This document shows positions 56,748 to 64,000 of a stretch of 64,000 bases of DNA, piece after piece; position 1 is the stretch's first letter, and each line of letters begins with the position of its first letter. The notes beneath the pieces are model-generated. The model was not told the origin of the DNA. It made no database searches and was given only the letters and a program-made list of their open reading frames with translations. Source of the DNA: Agromyces bracchium. Its GTDB lineage: Bacteria > Actinomycetota > Actinomycetes > Actinomycetales > Microbacteriaceae. The translations under genes were made by a program, and so were the position numbers. The stretch spans positions 62,001 through 126,000 of the forward strand of contig NZ_WMLB01000025.1 of NCBI RefSeq assembly GCF_009709675.1, given 5' to 3'.

Positions 56748-58489
56748 CAGGACTCCTTGCTCTCGCCGGCGCCGACGGTGGCGTCGGCCTGCGCCGCCTT
56801 GCGCTCGGCGATGGTCTGGCGCTTCTGCGCCTCGCGCGAGCTGGATGCCGCCTTCTTCGCCGGGACGGCGACCGGCTTGCGGAACTCCGCGCGCCCGCGG
56901 TAGACCGCGCCGAGCGCCTGCGGGTCGAGGCCAGACCACGAGTGCCCGCTGGAGAAGAAGCGCGTCTGGGCGAGCAGCTGCAGCATCGGGTGCGTGAAGA
57001 GGATCACGACGATGACGTCGATGATCGTGGTCAGACCGAGCGTGAACGCGAAACCGCGAACGCTGCCGACGGCGAGGATGTACAGGACGACCGCCGCGAG
57101 CAGGTTCATCGACTTCGACGACAGCACAGTGCGCAGCGCGCGCTTCCAGCCGGCCTCGACGGCGCCGACCAGCGGCCGTCCGTCGCGCAGCTCGTCACGG
57201 ACGCGTTCGAAGTACACGATGAACGAGTCGGCGGTGAAACCGATCGCGACGATCAGGCCCGCGATGCCGGCCAGCGACAGGCGGTAGCCCTGGTACCAGC
57301 CGAGGATCGTGATCATCAGGTAGGTGATCACACCCGCGATGATGAGCGAGGCGATCGTGACCGAGCCGAGCGCGCGGTACTGGAACAGCGTGTAGATCAC
57401 CACGAGGATCAGGCCGATGATGCCCGCGATGAGGCCGGACTGCAGCTGCGAGGTGCCGAGCGTTGCGGAGATGGTGTCGGAGGACTGCACCTCGAAGCTG
57501 ATCGGCAGCGCGCCGAACTTGAGCTGGTCGGCGAGGGCCTTCGAGGACTCCTGCGTGAAGTTGCCGGTGACCTGCGGCCGGCCGTCGGTGATGACGCCGT
57601 TCATCTGCGGCGCCGACAGCACGGCGCCGTCGAGCACGAACGCGAACTGGTCGCGCGGCGTCTGGCCGTTCAGCGCGAAGAGTCGCTGGCTGACCTCGGC
57701 GAACGCCTCGGTGCCGCGTTCGTTGAAGACGATGTTGACGGCCCACTGGCCCGTCGTCGCGCCGGTCTGCGTCTGGACCATGCCGTTGGTCGCGTCGACG
57801 ATGTCCTCGCCGCTGACCTCGACCGGACCGAGCAGGTACTTGATGGTGCGCGTGGAGTCGCACGTGACGAGCGGCTCGTCGGACGGGGCGACGTTCGCCC
57901 CGCTGTCGTCGAGGGTCGCGCAGTCGAACGTGTCGAACTCGTCCTGCAGTGCGGGCGTCACCCAGTTCGGGTCGCTCGCATCCGTCGGCTCGACGCTCGG
58001 CGTCGCGGAGAGCTCCTCTTCGGCGCCGTCGGTCGGCTCGGGGCTCTCGCTCGGGTCGATCGACTGGTTGGTCGCGGCGTCCGCGAGCAGCACCGGCCGG
58101 AGCTCGAGCTTCGCCGACGACTCGATCCGGTTGCGCGTCTGCTCATCGAGCTCGCCCGGGATCGCGACGACGACGTTCTGGCCGCCCTGCGTCGTGATGT
58201 CGGCCTCGGAGACGCCCGAGGCGTCGACGCGCTGGCGGATGATCGAGACCGCCTGGTCGAGCTGCTCCTGAGACACGGACTCACCCTCGGCGACCTGCGG
58301 CGCCAGGATGATCTGCGTGCCGCCCTCGAGGTCGAGCGCGAGCTTCGGCGTCCAGGAGCCGCCGCCCCAGATGACGCCGGCCGCGTTGATGCCGAACAGC
58401 GCGACGATGAGGACGCCGAGCCAGGTCAGTGATCGCACGGCCTTCCGGACGGGCGTCGGTCGCGAGGACCGCTTGGATGGTGCAGCCAC
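56747..58489 (-). CDS. secD: Protein translocase subunit SecD
   Basis: RND-type accessory subunit of the Sec translocon. It has 580 residues. N-terminal helix (~18–42), the P1 start PKLALDLEGGTQIIL, an exported Asp/Glu/Ser/Pro-rich insertion at about residues 137–185, and a C-terminal five-helix block with GFTADSFIVYFERVRDE. The C-terminus is long and charged. GTG start at 58489, 62 nt after yajC. SecD and SecF are separate genes, not fused. Confidence 0.96.
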   Translation of the reverse strand: MAAPSKRSSRPTPVRKAVRSLTWLGVLIVALFGINAAGVIWGGGSWTPKLALDLEGGTQIILAPQVAEGESVSQEQLDQAVSIIRQRVDASGVSEADITTQGGQNVVVAIPGELDEQTRNRIESSAKLELRPVLLADAATNQSIDPSESPEPTDGAEEELSATPSVEPTDASDPNWVTPALQDEFDTFDCATLDDSGANVAPSDEPLVTCDSTRTIKYLLGPVEVSGEDIVDATNGMVQTQTGATTGQWAVNIVFNERGTEAFAEVSQRLFALNGQTPRDQFAFVLDGAVLSAPQMNGVITDGRPQVTGNFTQESSKALADQLKFGALPISFEVQSSDTISATLGTSQLQSGLIAGIIGLILVVIYTLFQYRALGSVTIASLIIAGVITYLMITILGWYQGYRLSLAGIAGLIVAIGFTADSFIVYFERVRDELRDGRPLVGAVEAGWKRALRTVLSSKSMNLLAAVVLYILAVGSVRGFAFTLGLTTIIDVIVVILFTHPMLQLLAQTRFFSSGHSWSGLDPQALGAVYRGRAEFRKPVAVPAKKAASSSREAQKRQTIAERKAAQADATVGAGESKES

Positions 58490-58551
58490 GGTTGTGCCTT
58501 CTCTGCAGGGAGCCCGCGCAGCATCGCGCGGGCAGAGCTATGGGGTGGGCC

Positions 58552-58929
58552 TCAGTCGTCCGACTTCTTGGTGTCGGGCGTCTCGTCGTTCGGCGACTCG
58601 TCGACGCGCTCGCCGAACTCGGGCTCACCCTCGATCGCGGCGGCAGCCTCGGCGGGCGCCTCGACCGGCTCCACCACACGGGCGATGGTCTGGCGGTGCA
58701 CCGTGAGGACCGTGCCCGGCGACGACTCGAGCTCGACGCGGTTCTCCTCCTCGTCGATCGAGAGGATGGTGCCGAACACCCCGAAGTTCGTCATCACCGT
58801 CGCGCCCGGCACGACCTTCGTCTGCAGTTCGCGCTGCTCCGCCTGGCGCTTCCGCGAGTTCCGGAACATGAAGAAGATCAGCACCGCCAGGACGGCGAGC
58901 ATGATGAGAGTCAGCGGATCAAGGACCAT
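58552..58929 (-). CDS. yajC: Preprotein translocase subunit YajC
   Basis: Small membrane partner of SecDF. It has 125 residues: one helix (~4–22, DPLTLIMLAVLAVLIFFMF), a basic stretch, the SH3-like core VVPGATVMTNFGVFGTI and an acidic Ala/Glu tail of ~45 residues. The ATG at 58929 has GGAAGG upstream; an ATG 36 nt earlier in frame is less likely. Confidence 0.94.
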   Translation of the reverse strand: MVLDPLTLIMLAVLAVLIFFMFRNSRKRQAEQRELQTKVVPGATVMTNFGVFGTILSIDEEENRVELESSPGTVLTVHRQTIARVVEPVEAPAEAAAAIEGEPEFGERVDESPNDETPDTKKSDD

Positions 58930-58997
58930 GGGGTGGGAACCTTCCGGTGTGCGCGCCATGCGCACGATCAGGGGCGGGGTGGCCGGAGCCTCAAAGG

Positions 58998-59003
58998 ATT
59001 ATA
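58998..59003 (-). promoter_or_regulatory. Consensus -10 box of yajC–secDF inside the ruvB stop codon
   Basis: TATAAT, a perfect match, read on the minus strand; the ruvB stop codon TAA is part of it. It predicts a start near 58991 and a leader of about 62 nt to yajC. The -35 region inside ruvB (GGTGGC at 17-nt spacing) is poor. Confidence 0.55.
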
Positions 59004-60042
59004 GGTCATCGATCGGCAGCGCCACCCCGGTGCCCTCGGCCTCGCGGACGAGTCCGAAGTGCCGCCACGCGGTGGGAGTCGCCATCCGGCCGCGCGGAGT
59101 CCGGGTGATGAGGCCGATGCGCACGAGGAAGGGCTCGACGACCGCTTCGATGGTCTCCGCTTCCTCGCCCACCGAGACGGCGAGCGTGTTGAGGCCGACG
59201 GGGCCGCCGCCGAACCTCGTGAGGATCGTCATCATGACGGCACGGTCGAGGCGATCGAGCCCGAGGGGGTCGACGTCGTACAGTTCGAGCGCCGCGCGCA
59301 CGGCGTCGACGTCGGCGCGCCCGCCGTGCACGAGCGCGTAGTCGCGGACGCGCCGGAGCAGCCGGTTCGCGATGCGCGGCGTTCCTCGGCATCGCCCGGC
59401 GATCTCGGCGATCGCCGCCCGGTCGATGTCGAGCCCCAGCATCAGGGCCGCCCGGCCGAGCACCTGTTCGAGCTCGGCCTCGTCGTAGAACTCGAGGTGC
59501 GCGGTGAACCCGAACCGGTCGCGGAGCGGGTTCGGCAGGAGACCGGCGCGCGTGGTCGCCCCGACGAGCGTGAACGGCGCGAGGTCGAGGGGCACGGATG
59601 TCGCTCCAGCCCCCTTGCCGACCATGATGTCGATCCGGAAGTCCTCCATCGCCAGGTACAGCATCTCCTCTGCGGAGCGGGCCATGCGGTGGATCTCGTC
59701 GATGAAGAGCACTTCGCCCGGCACGAGCGAGGACAGGATGGCGGCGAGGTCGCCGGCGTGCTGGATGGCTGGACCGCTCGACATGCGCAGCGGGCGCCCG
59801 CCCTCGTGCGCGACGATCATCGCGAGCGTGGTCTTGCCGAGGCCCGGTGGCCCCGCGAGCAGGATGTGGTCGGGGGTCCGCTGCTGCATAGCGGCCGCGG
59901 ACAGGAGCAGTTGCAGCTGGCCGCGCACGCGGGTCTGCCCGACGAACTCCTCGAGGCTCCTCGGTCGCAGCGCGCCCTCGAACGCGAGCTCGGCCTCGGA
60001 GGCGAGTTCGGGATCGGTCAGGTCGAGGTCGTCGTCGCTCAT
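58999..60042 (-). CDS. ruvB: Holliday junction branch migration ATPase RuvB
   Basis: Hexameric AAA+ motor that drives branch migration with RuvA. It has 347 residues: Walker [12 protein letters not shown], Walker [11 protein letters not shown], arginine-finger region LRDRFG, and a C-terminal winged helix with RTPRGRMAT. The ATG at 60042 overlaps the ruvA stop (ATGA). Confidence 0.98.
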   Translation of the reverse strand: MSDDDLDLTDPELASEAELAFEGALRPRSLEEFVGQTRVRGQLQLLLSAAAMQQRTPDHILLAGPPGLGKTTLAMIVAHEGGRPLRMSSGPAIQHAGDLAAILSSLVPGEVLFIDEIHRMARSAEEMLYLAMEDFRIDIMVGKGAGATSVPLDLAPFTLVGATTRAGLLPNPLRDRFGFTAHLEFYDEAELEQVLGRAALMLGLDIDRAAIAEIAGRCRGTPRIANRLLRRVRDYALVHGGRADVDAVRAALELYDVDPLGLDRLDRAVMMTILTRFGGGPVGLNTLAVSVGEEAETIEAVVEPFLVRIGLITRTPRGRMATPTAWRHFGLVREAEGTGVALPIDDL

Positions 60043-60659
60043 CGGGCCCGCGCCCCCTGCTGCGCCGGGCCGAGCCGGGCGAGCGTCAACCGCAGCAGCA
60101 CGGGCACGGAGGCGGCGGCCGCGTCATCCGCCGTCTCGAGCGTCTCGGCGAGCGCCTCACCGGCCAGCTTCTCGGACCAGCCGAGCCCGGTGAGCGCCGC
60201 CAGCACGTCGTCGGCGACCCCGCCCGTCGCGACGGGCGCGCCGCTCGCGGCGGCCGCCGGGGCGATCACCTTGCCGGCGAGCGAGAGCGTGATGAGCTTC
60301 GCGGTCTTCGGACCGATGCCGCTGACGCGTCGGAACGCGGCGTCGTCCTCCGACTGGACGGCGCGGGCGACGTCGGTCGCGGACATCGCCGAGAGCACGC
60401 CGAGCCCGGACTTCGGCCCGACGCCGGTCACGCCGATGAGGAGCTCGAAGACCTCGAGCTCGTCTCGCGTGGCGAAGCCGAAGAGCGTCAGCGAGTCCTC
60501 GCGGACGACGAGGGAGGTGTGCACGAGCACCTCGTCGCCGACCCGGCTCGCGAGCACGAACGCCGGCGTGGCGTTCACGAGGTAGCCGACCCCGGACACC
60601 TCGACGACGAGCGAACTGCCGGAGGCCTGGAGCACGTGGCCGCGGAGGGAGGAGATCAC
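60039..60659 (-). CDS. ruvA: Holliday junction binding protein RuvA
   Basis: Tetrameric DNA-binding platform for RuvB. It has 206 residues: OB-fold N-terminus, two helix-hairpin-helix motifs ([14 protein letters not shown] and [12 protein letters not shown]), an Ala/Gly linker and a C-terminal RuvB-binding domain ([15 protein letters not shown]). The GTG at 60659 overlaps the ruvC stop as GTGA. Confidence 0.97.
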   Translation of the reverse strand: MISSLRGHVLQASGSSLVVEVSGVGYLVNATPAFVLASRVGDEVLVHTSLVVREDSLTLFGFATRDELEVFELLIGVTGVGPKSGLGVLSAMSATDVARAVQSEDDAAFRRVSGIGPKTAKLITLSLAGKVIAPAAAASGAPVATGGVADDVLAALTGLGWSEKLAGEALAETLETADDAAAASVPVLLRLTLARLGPAQQGARAR

Positions 60660-61291
60660 TCCTTCACCCTACGGGCAGCCCCCGACACGGCCGCGGCGCG
60701 CTCCGCGGCGAGCCATGCCCGCTGCGCCGGCGTGAGCGCGTTCCCCGCCGCATCGCGCCCCGAGCGCGCCGCAGCACCGGCTCCGGCCTCCGCGTCGGCG
60801 ATCGCGGCGCCCGCCGCTCCCCCGGTCCGCCAGGCGTGGCAGATGGCCAGCGCGAGCGCGTCCGCGGCATCCGCCGGCTTCGGAACCGCATCGAGGCCGA
60901 GAATACGTGCGACCATCGCGCCGACCTGCGCCTTGTCGGCACGGCCGTACCCGGTGATCGCGGCCTTGACCTCGCTCGGCGTGTGCAGCGCCACCGGCAG
61001 CGCGCGACGCGCGGCGATGAGCATCGCGACGCCCGAGATCTGCGCGGTGCCCATGATCGTCGAGACGTCGGATCGCGCGAACACCCGCTCGAGCGCGACG
61101 GCCTGCGGCCGATGCTCCTCCACGATCGCCTCGAGTCCGTCGGCGATCCGGGCGAGGCGGCGTGGCGTGTCGAGGTCGGCGGGCGAGCGCAGCACGACGA
61201 CGTCGACGAGCGTCGCCGTGCGGTTCGGCTCGACATCGACCACGCCCACGCCGCAGCGCGTGAGTCCCGGGTCGATGCCGAGCACGCGCAC
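60656..61291 (-). CDS. ruvC: Crossover junction endodeoxyribonuclease RuvC
   Basis: Resolves Holliday junctions by paired nicking. It has 211 residues. Catalytic D7 ([10 protein letters not shown]), a Glu in [13 protein letters not shown] and the C-terminal Asp pair in [11 protein letters not shown] are present. A ~55-residue Ala-rich tail extends beyond the usual length. GTG start at 61291. The ruvC–ruvA–ruvB order is standard. Confidence 0.97.
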   Translation of the reverse strand: MRVLGIDPGLTRCGVGVVDVEPNRTATLVDVVVLRSPADLDTPRRLARIADGLEAIVEEHRPQAVALERVFARSDVSTIMGTAQISGVAMLIAARRALPVALHTPSEVKAAITGYGRADKAQVGAMVARILGLDAVPKPADAADALALAICHAWRTGGAAGAAIADAEAGAGAAARSGRDAAGNALTPAQRAWLAAERAAAVSGAARRVKE

Positions 61292-61301
61292 GGCGATCGG
61301 C

Positions 61302-62060
61302 CTAGTCCTCGGCCTGGAGCTCGGCCTGCACCTCGGGGGTCAGGTCGAAGTTGCTGTAGACGTTCTGCACGTCGTCGCTGTCCTCCAGCGCGTCGATCAG
61401 GCGGAACACCTTGCGCGCCGTGTCGGCGTCGATCTCGACCTTGAGGTTCGGCACGAACTCGATGTCGGCCGACTCGTAGTCGAGGCCGGCCTCCTGCAGC
61501 GCCTTGCGGGTGTCGACCATTGACGACGGGTCGGTGATGACCTCGAAGCCCTGCGCGTGCGGCTCGATCTCCTCGGCGCCGGCCTCGAGGGCCGCCATCA
61601 TGACGTCGTCCTCGGTCGTTCCCTCGCCCGTGACGACGATGACGCCCTTGCGGGAGAAGTTGTAGGCGACCGAACCCGGGTCGGCGAGCGTGCCGCCGTT
61701 GCGGCTGAGCCCCGTGCGGACCTCGGCGGCGGCGCGGTTCTTGTTGTCGGTGAGCACCTCGATCATGAGCGCGACGCCGTTCGGGCCGTACGCCTCGTAC
61801 GTGATGTTCTGGTACTCGACCGCCTCGCCGCCGATGCCGGCGCCGCGCTTGATGGCGCGATCGATGTTGTCGTTCGGCACCGAGGTCTTCTTGGCCTTCT
61901 GCACCGCGTCGTACAGGGTCGGGTTGCCGTTCAAGTCGGCACCGCCGAGCTTCGCAGCGACCTCGATGTTCTTGATGAGCTTGGCGAACGACTTCGCGCG
62001 GCGCGCGTCGATGACGGCCTTCTTGTGCTTGGTCGTCGCCCACTTGGAATGCCCGGACAT
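61302..62060 (-). CDS. yebC: YebC/PmpR family protein
   Basis: Conserved protein known as a transcriptional regulator in some bacteria and as a translation factor (TACO1 homologue) for proline-rich stalls in others. It has 252 residues with N-terminus [19 protein letters not shown] and the segment [14 protein letters not shown] at 62060 with GGGAG upstream and its own TAGAAT box. It leads the yebC–ruvCAB unit; the gap to ruvC is 10 nt. Confidence 0.95.
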   Translation of the reverse strand: MSGHSKWATTKHKKAVIDARRAKSFAKLIKNIEVAAKLGGADLNGNPTLYDAVQKAKKTSVPNDNIDRAIKRGAGIGGEAVEYQNITYEAYGPNGVALMIEVLTDNKNRAAAEVRTGLSRNGGTLADPGSVAYNFSRKGVIVVTGEGTTEDDVMMAALEAGAEEIEPHAQGFEVITDPSSMVDTRKALQEAGLDYESADIEFVPNLKVEIDADTARKVFRLIDALEDSDDVQNVYSNFDLTPEVQAELQAED

Positions 62061-62092
62061 GCGTCTCCCGTAACGGTGATCAGTACCCCGAC

Positions 62093-62098
62093 ATTCTA
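62093..62098 (-). promoter_or_regulatory. -10 box of yebC–ruvCAB
   Basis: TAGAAT on the minus strand predicts a start near 62086 and a ~26-nt leader with GGGAG. No clear -35. Confidence 0.5.
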
Positions 62099-62155
62099 GG
62101 CCAGCGCGCCCACGTCCCCCCGGCGCGCGCGCGGGCGGGCCCCGAGCGGCGTCCG

Positions 62156-62800
62156 CTACGCCGCCGCGGCGACCGCCGAGCGCACCTTCGACAGGAAGTA
62201 CTCGTGGAACCGGTGATCGCCCTCGATCTCCGGGTGGAAGCTGGTGCCGATCAGGTTCCCCTGCTCGACGGCGACGACCCGACCGTCGGCGAGCGCCGCG
62301 AGAGGCCGCGCCTTCTCCCCCACCGACTCCACGACGGGACCGCGGATGAACACGGCGTGCACGGGCGCGTCGCCGAGCGCCGGCACGTCGAGCTCGGTCT
62401 CGAACGACTCGTTCTGCGACCCGAACGCGTTGCGGCGCACGACGACGTCGAGCCCGCCGAGGTTCTGCTGGCCGTCGATCGCGCCGAGCAGCGTGTCGGC
62501 GATCATGATGAGCCCGGCGCACGTGCCGTAGACCGGCATCCCCTCGGCGATGCGGCGCTTCAGCGGTTCGGCGACGCCGAAGGCCCGCGAGAGCTTGTCC
62601 ATGACGGTCGACTCGCCGCCGGGGATCACGAGCCCGTCGATGCCCTCGACGTCCTCGGGCCGGCGGACGAGCACGACGCGCGCGCCGAGCTCGCCGAGCA
62701 CGCGCGCGTGCTCGCGGAAGTCGCCCTGGAGGGCGAGGACGCCGACGGTCGGCCCCGCGGCATCCGTCGCCCCCACGGACTCGTCGCGGAGACTCACCAT
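62156..62800 (-). CDS. pdxT: Pyridoxal 5'-phosphate synthase glutaminase subunit PdxT
   Basis: Class I-type glutaminase that feeds ammonia to PdxS. It has 214 residues. N-terminus [14 protein letters not shown], the oxyanion strand LVIPGGEST, nucleophile Cys in [11 protein letters not shown] and the His/Glu dyad in FHPEIEGD. The ATG at 62800 lies 7 nt inside the pdxS 3' end; GTG 62797 is an alternative. Confidence 0.96.
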   Translation of the reverse strand: MVSLRDESVGATDAAGPTVGVLALQGDFREHARVLGELGARVVLVRRPEDVEGIDGLVIPGGESTVMDKLSRAFGVAEPLKRRIAEGMPVYGTCAGLIMIADTLLGAIDGQQNLGGLDVVVRRNAFGSQNESFETELDVPALGDAPVHAVFIRGPVVESVGEKARPLAALADGRVVAVEQGNLIGTSFHPEIEGDHRFHEYFLSKVRSAVAAAA

Positions 62801-63684
62801 CCGCGCTCGGCGAGCCGGTGCGGGGCGGGCAGGTCGCCGACGTTGATGCCGACCATGGCCTCGCCGAGACCGCGCGACACCTCGGCGACCACCTTCGGGT
62901 CGTCGTAGAACGTGGTCGCCTTGACGATCGCGGCCGCGCGCTGCTCGGGGTTGCCCGACTTGAAGATGCCGGAGCCCACGAACACGCCGTCGGCGCCGAG
63001 CTGCATCATCATCGCGGCATCCGCCGGAGTGGCCACGCCGCCCGCGGTGAAGAGGACGACGGGGAGCTTGCCGGTCTCGGCGACCTCGAGCACGAGGTCG
63101 TACGGCGCCTGCAGCTCCTTCGCGGCGACGTAGACCTCGTCGCGCGTCATCGACTTCAGCTGGTTGATCTCGGAGGTGATCTTGCGGATGTGCTTGGTCG
63201 CCTCGGAGACGTCGCCGGTGCCGGCCTCGCCCTTGGAGCGGATCATGGCCGCGCCCTCGTTGATGCGGCGCAGCGCCTCGCCGAGGTTGGTGGCACCGCA
63301 GACGAAGGGCGTGGTGAAGCCCCACTTGTCGATGTGGTTGACGTAATCGGCCGGCGAGAGCACCTCGGACTCGTCGATGTAGTCGACGTCGAGCGCCTGG
63401 AGCACCTGCGCCTCGACGAAGTGGCCGATGCGGGCCTTCGCCATGACCGGGATCGACACCTCGGCGATGATCGCCTCGATGAGGTCGGGATCGCTCATGC
63501 GGGCGACGCCGCCCTGGGCGCGGATGTCGGCGGGAACCCGCTCGAGCGCCATGACGGCGACGGCGCCGGCGTCCTCGGCGATGCGCGCCTGCTCGGGCGT
63601 GACGACGTCCATGATGACGCCGCCCTTCAGCATCTCGGCGAGGCCGCGCTTCACGCGGCTCGAGCCGGTCTCGGACGTGCTCAT
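62794..63684 (-). CDS. pdxS: Pyridoxal 5'-phosphate synthase lyase subunit PdxS
   Basis: Forms PLP directly from ribose-5-phosphate, glyceraldehyde-3-phosphate and ammonia (DXP-independent route). A 296-residue barrel. The Schiff-base lysine region [21 protein letters not shown] (cited in part: [12 protein letters not shown]), [16 protein letters not shown] and the phosphate loop [14 protein letters not shown] are intact. ATG at 63684 with AAGGGA upstream. It is divergent from the PdxR-like regulator. Confidence 0.98.
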   Translation of the reverse strand: MSTSETGSSRVKRGLAEMLKGGVIMDVVTPEQARIAEDAGAVAVMALERVPADIRAQGGVARMSDPDLIEAIIAEVSIPVMAKARIGHFVEAQVLQALDVDYIDESEVLSPADYVNHIDKWGFTTPFVCGATNLGEALRRINEGAAMIRSKGEAGTGDVSEATKHIRKITSEINQLKSMTRDEVYVAAKELQAPYDLVLEVAETGKLPVVLFTAGGVATPADAAMMMQLGADGVFVGSGIFKSGNPEQRAAAIVKATTFYDDPKVVAEVSRGLGEAMVGINVGDLPAPHRLAERGW

Positions 63685-63738
63685 GGGTGGTTCCCTTCGA
63701 CGGATGGCGCGCGCTCGCGCAACTTCGCGGACAAGACG

Positions 63739-63767
63739 TTGGCTTGGCCTAGGCCAAAAGATAGCAT
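63739..63767 (+). promoter_or_regulatory. Promoter of pdxR with palindromic operator in the spacer
   Basis: -35 TTGGCT (63739–63744) and -10 TAGCAT (63762–63767) are 17 nt apart, each matching 4 of 6 consensus bases. A perfect 14-bp palindrome, TTGGCCTAGGCCAA (63744–63757), occupies the spacer. On the other strand TATCTT (63763–63758) could be a pdxS -10. A regulator bound here would affect both genes. Confidence 0.6.
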
Positions 63768-63794
63768 GGGCCGAGCCCTCCCTTCGGAACAGTG

Positions 63795-64000
63795 ATGGAT
63801 CGTGACATGACCCTCGAGATCACCGGCCGCTCGGCCGCCGACATCGCCGCGAGCGTCCGCGCGCTCATCGAGCGCGGCGTCCTGCTGCCGGGCGACCCGC
63901 TCCCGCCGGTGCGCGGCCTCGCCGACGACCTCGGCGTCAACCGCAACACGGCCGTCGCGGCCTACCGGCAACTCACCACGGCCGGCATGGTCGTCACCCG
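63795..64000 (+). CDS. pdxR: MocR/GntR-type regulator (PdxR-like), 3' end outside window
   Basis: Sixty-eight codons are visible from ATG 63795: a GntR winged-helix domain with [19 protein letters not shown] and [20 protein letters not shown], the usual DNA-recognition part. The divergent position next to pdxST strongly suggests a PdxR-type MocR protein, with an aminotransferase-like PLP-sensing domain expected beyond the window end. ATG 63807 is an alternative start. In other actinobacteria and Firmicutes such proteins activate pdxST and repress themselves when PLP is present. Confidence 0.8.
   Translation, partial: MDRDMTLEITGRSAADIAASVRALIERGVLLPGDPLPPVRGLADDLGVNRNTAVAAYRQLTTAGMVVT

Overview
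The window is chromosomal DNA from a high-GC actinobacterium. The best fit is the family Microbacteriaceae (Agromyces/Microbacterium-like). This rests on GC-rich codon use throughout, frequent GTG starts, a mycobacterial-type integration host factor fused to guanylate kinase, an actinobacterial PriA without ATPase motifs, a TrpE–TrpTM–TrpC gene order, and the actinobacterial order pdxST–yebC–ruvCAB–yajC–secDF–rel … rpsD–alaS–ruvX–mltG–aro–efp–nusB … pyrR. I cannot assign a genus from sequence alone. No insertion sequence, prophage, integron or CRISPR array is visible. Nearly all of the window is core metabolism and information processing, read mainly on the minus strand. No gap between genes exceeds about 250 bases.

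Region 1 (1–9.4 kb, read right to left): a partial ANTAR-type response regulator, a tRNA-Leu(CAA) on the plus strand, pyruvate kinase, both glutamate synthase subunits (gltD, gltB) and the lipoprotein diacylglyceryl transferase lgt. Region 2 (9.4–34.7 kb, minus strand): 25 tightly packed genes from pyrR down to trpA. They cover de novo pyrimidine synthesis (pyrR, pyrB, pyrC, carA, carB, pyrF), GMP kinase fused to mIHF, RNA polymerase omega, CoA and SAM synthesis (coaBC, metK), replication restart (priA), initiator formylation and rRNA methylation (fmt, rsmB), ribulose-phosphate epimerase, part of histidine synthesis (hisE, hisG, hisF, hisI) and most of tryptophan synthesis (trpE, trpC, trpB, trpA) with two small membrane proteins. 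Most junctions are 1–14 nt overlaps and the largest gap is 46 nt. A PyrR-binding leader precedes pyrR and probably sets expression of the head of the cluster through UMP/PRPP.

Region 3 (34.8–37.6 kb): a small accessory block with an orphan membrane protein, a DoxX-like membrane protein and a GT1-type glycosyltransferase. It lies between pyrR and nusB, which are close neighbours in many actinobacteria. Region 4 (37.6–50.4 kb, minus strand): nusB and efp; the shikimate genes aroQ, aroB, aroK, aroC, aroE; mltG, ruvX, alaS, a small membrane protein with a possible leaderless upstream ORF, rpsD, and rarA. Region 5 (50.5–53.4 kb, plus strand): a membrane-anchored cyclophilin, a DUF349 coiled-coil protein and an AbiEi-like hypothetical. 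Region 6 (53.4–63.7 kb, minus strand): the bifunctional (p)ppGpp enzyme Rel, secF, secD, yajC, ruvB, ruvA, ruvC, yebC, pdxT, pdxS. A divergent MocR-type regulator (PdxR-like) starts at the right edge and is cut by the window end.

Four features stand out beyond routine annotation. The heptamer GGATGCC recurs on both strands and replaces preferred codons. Several TANNNT boxes sit 6–7 nt before a start codon, suggesting leaderless transcripts. The PyrR leader appears to hide the ribosome-binding site. A perfect palindrome lies in the spacer of the pdxR promoter.
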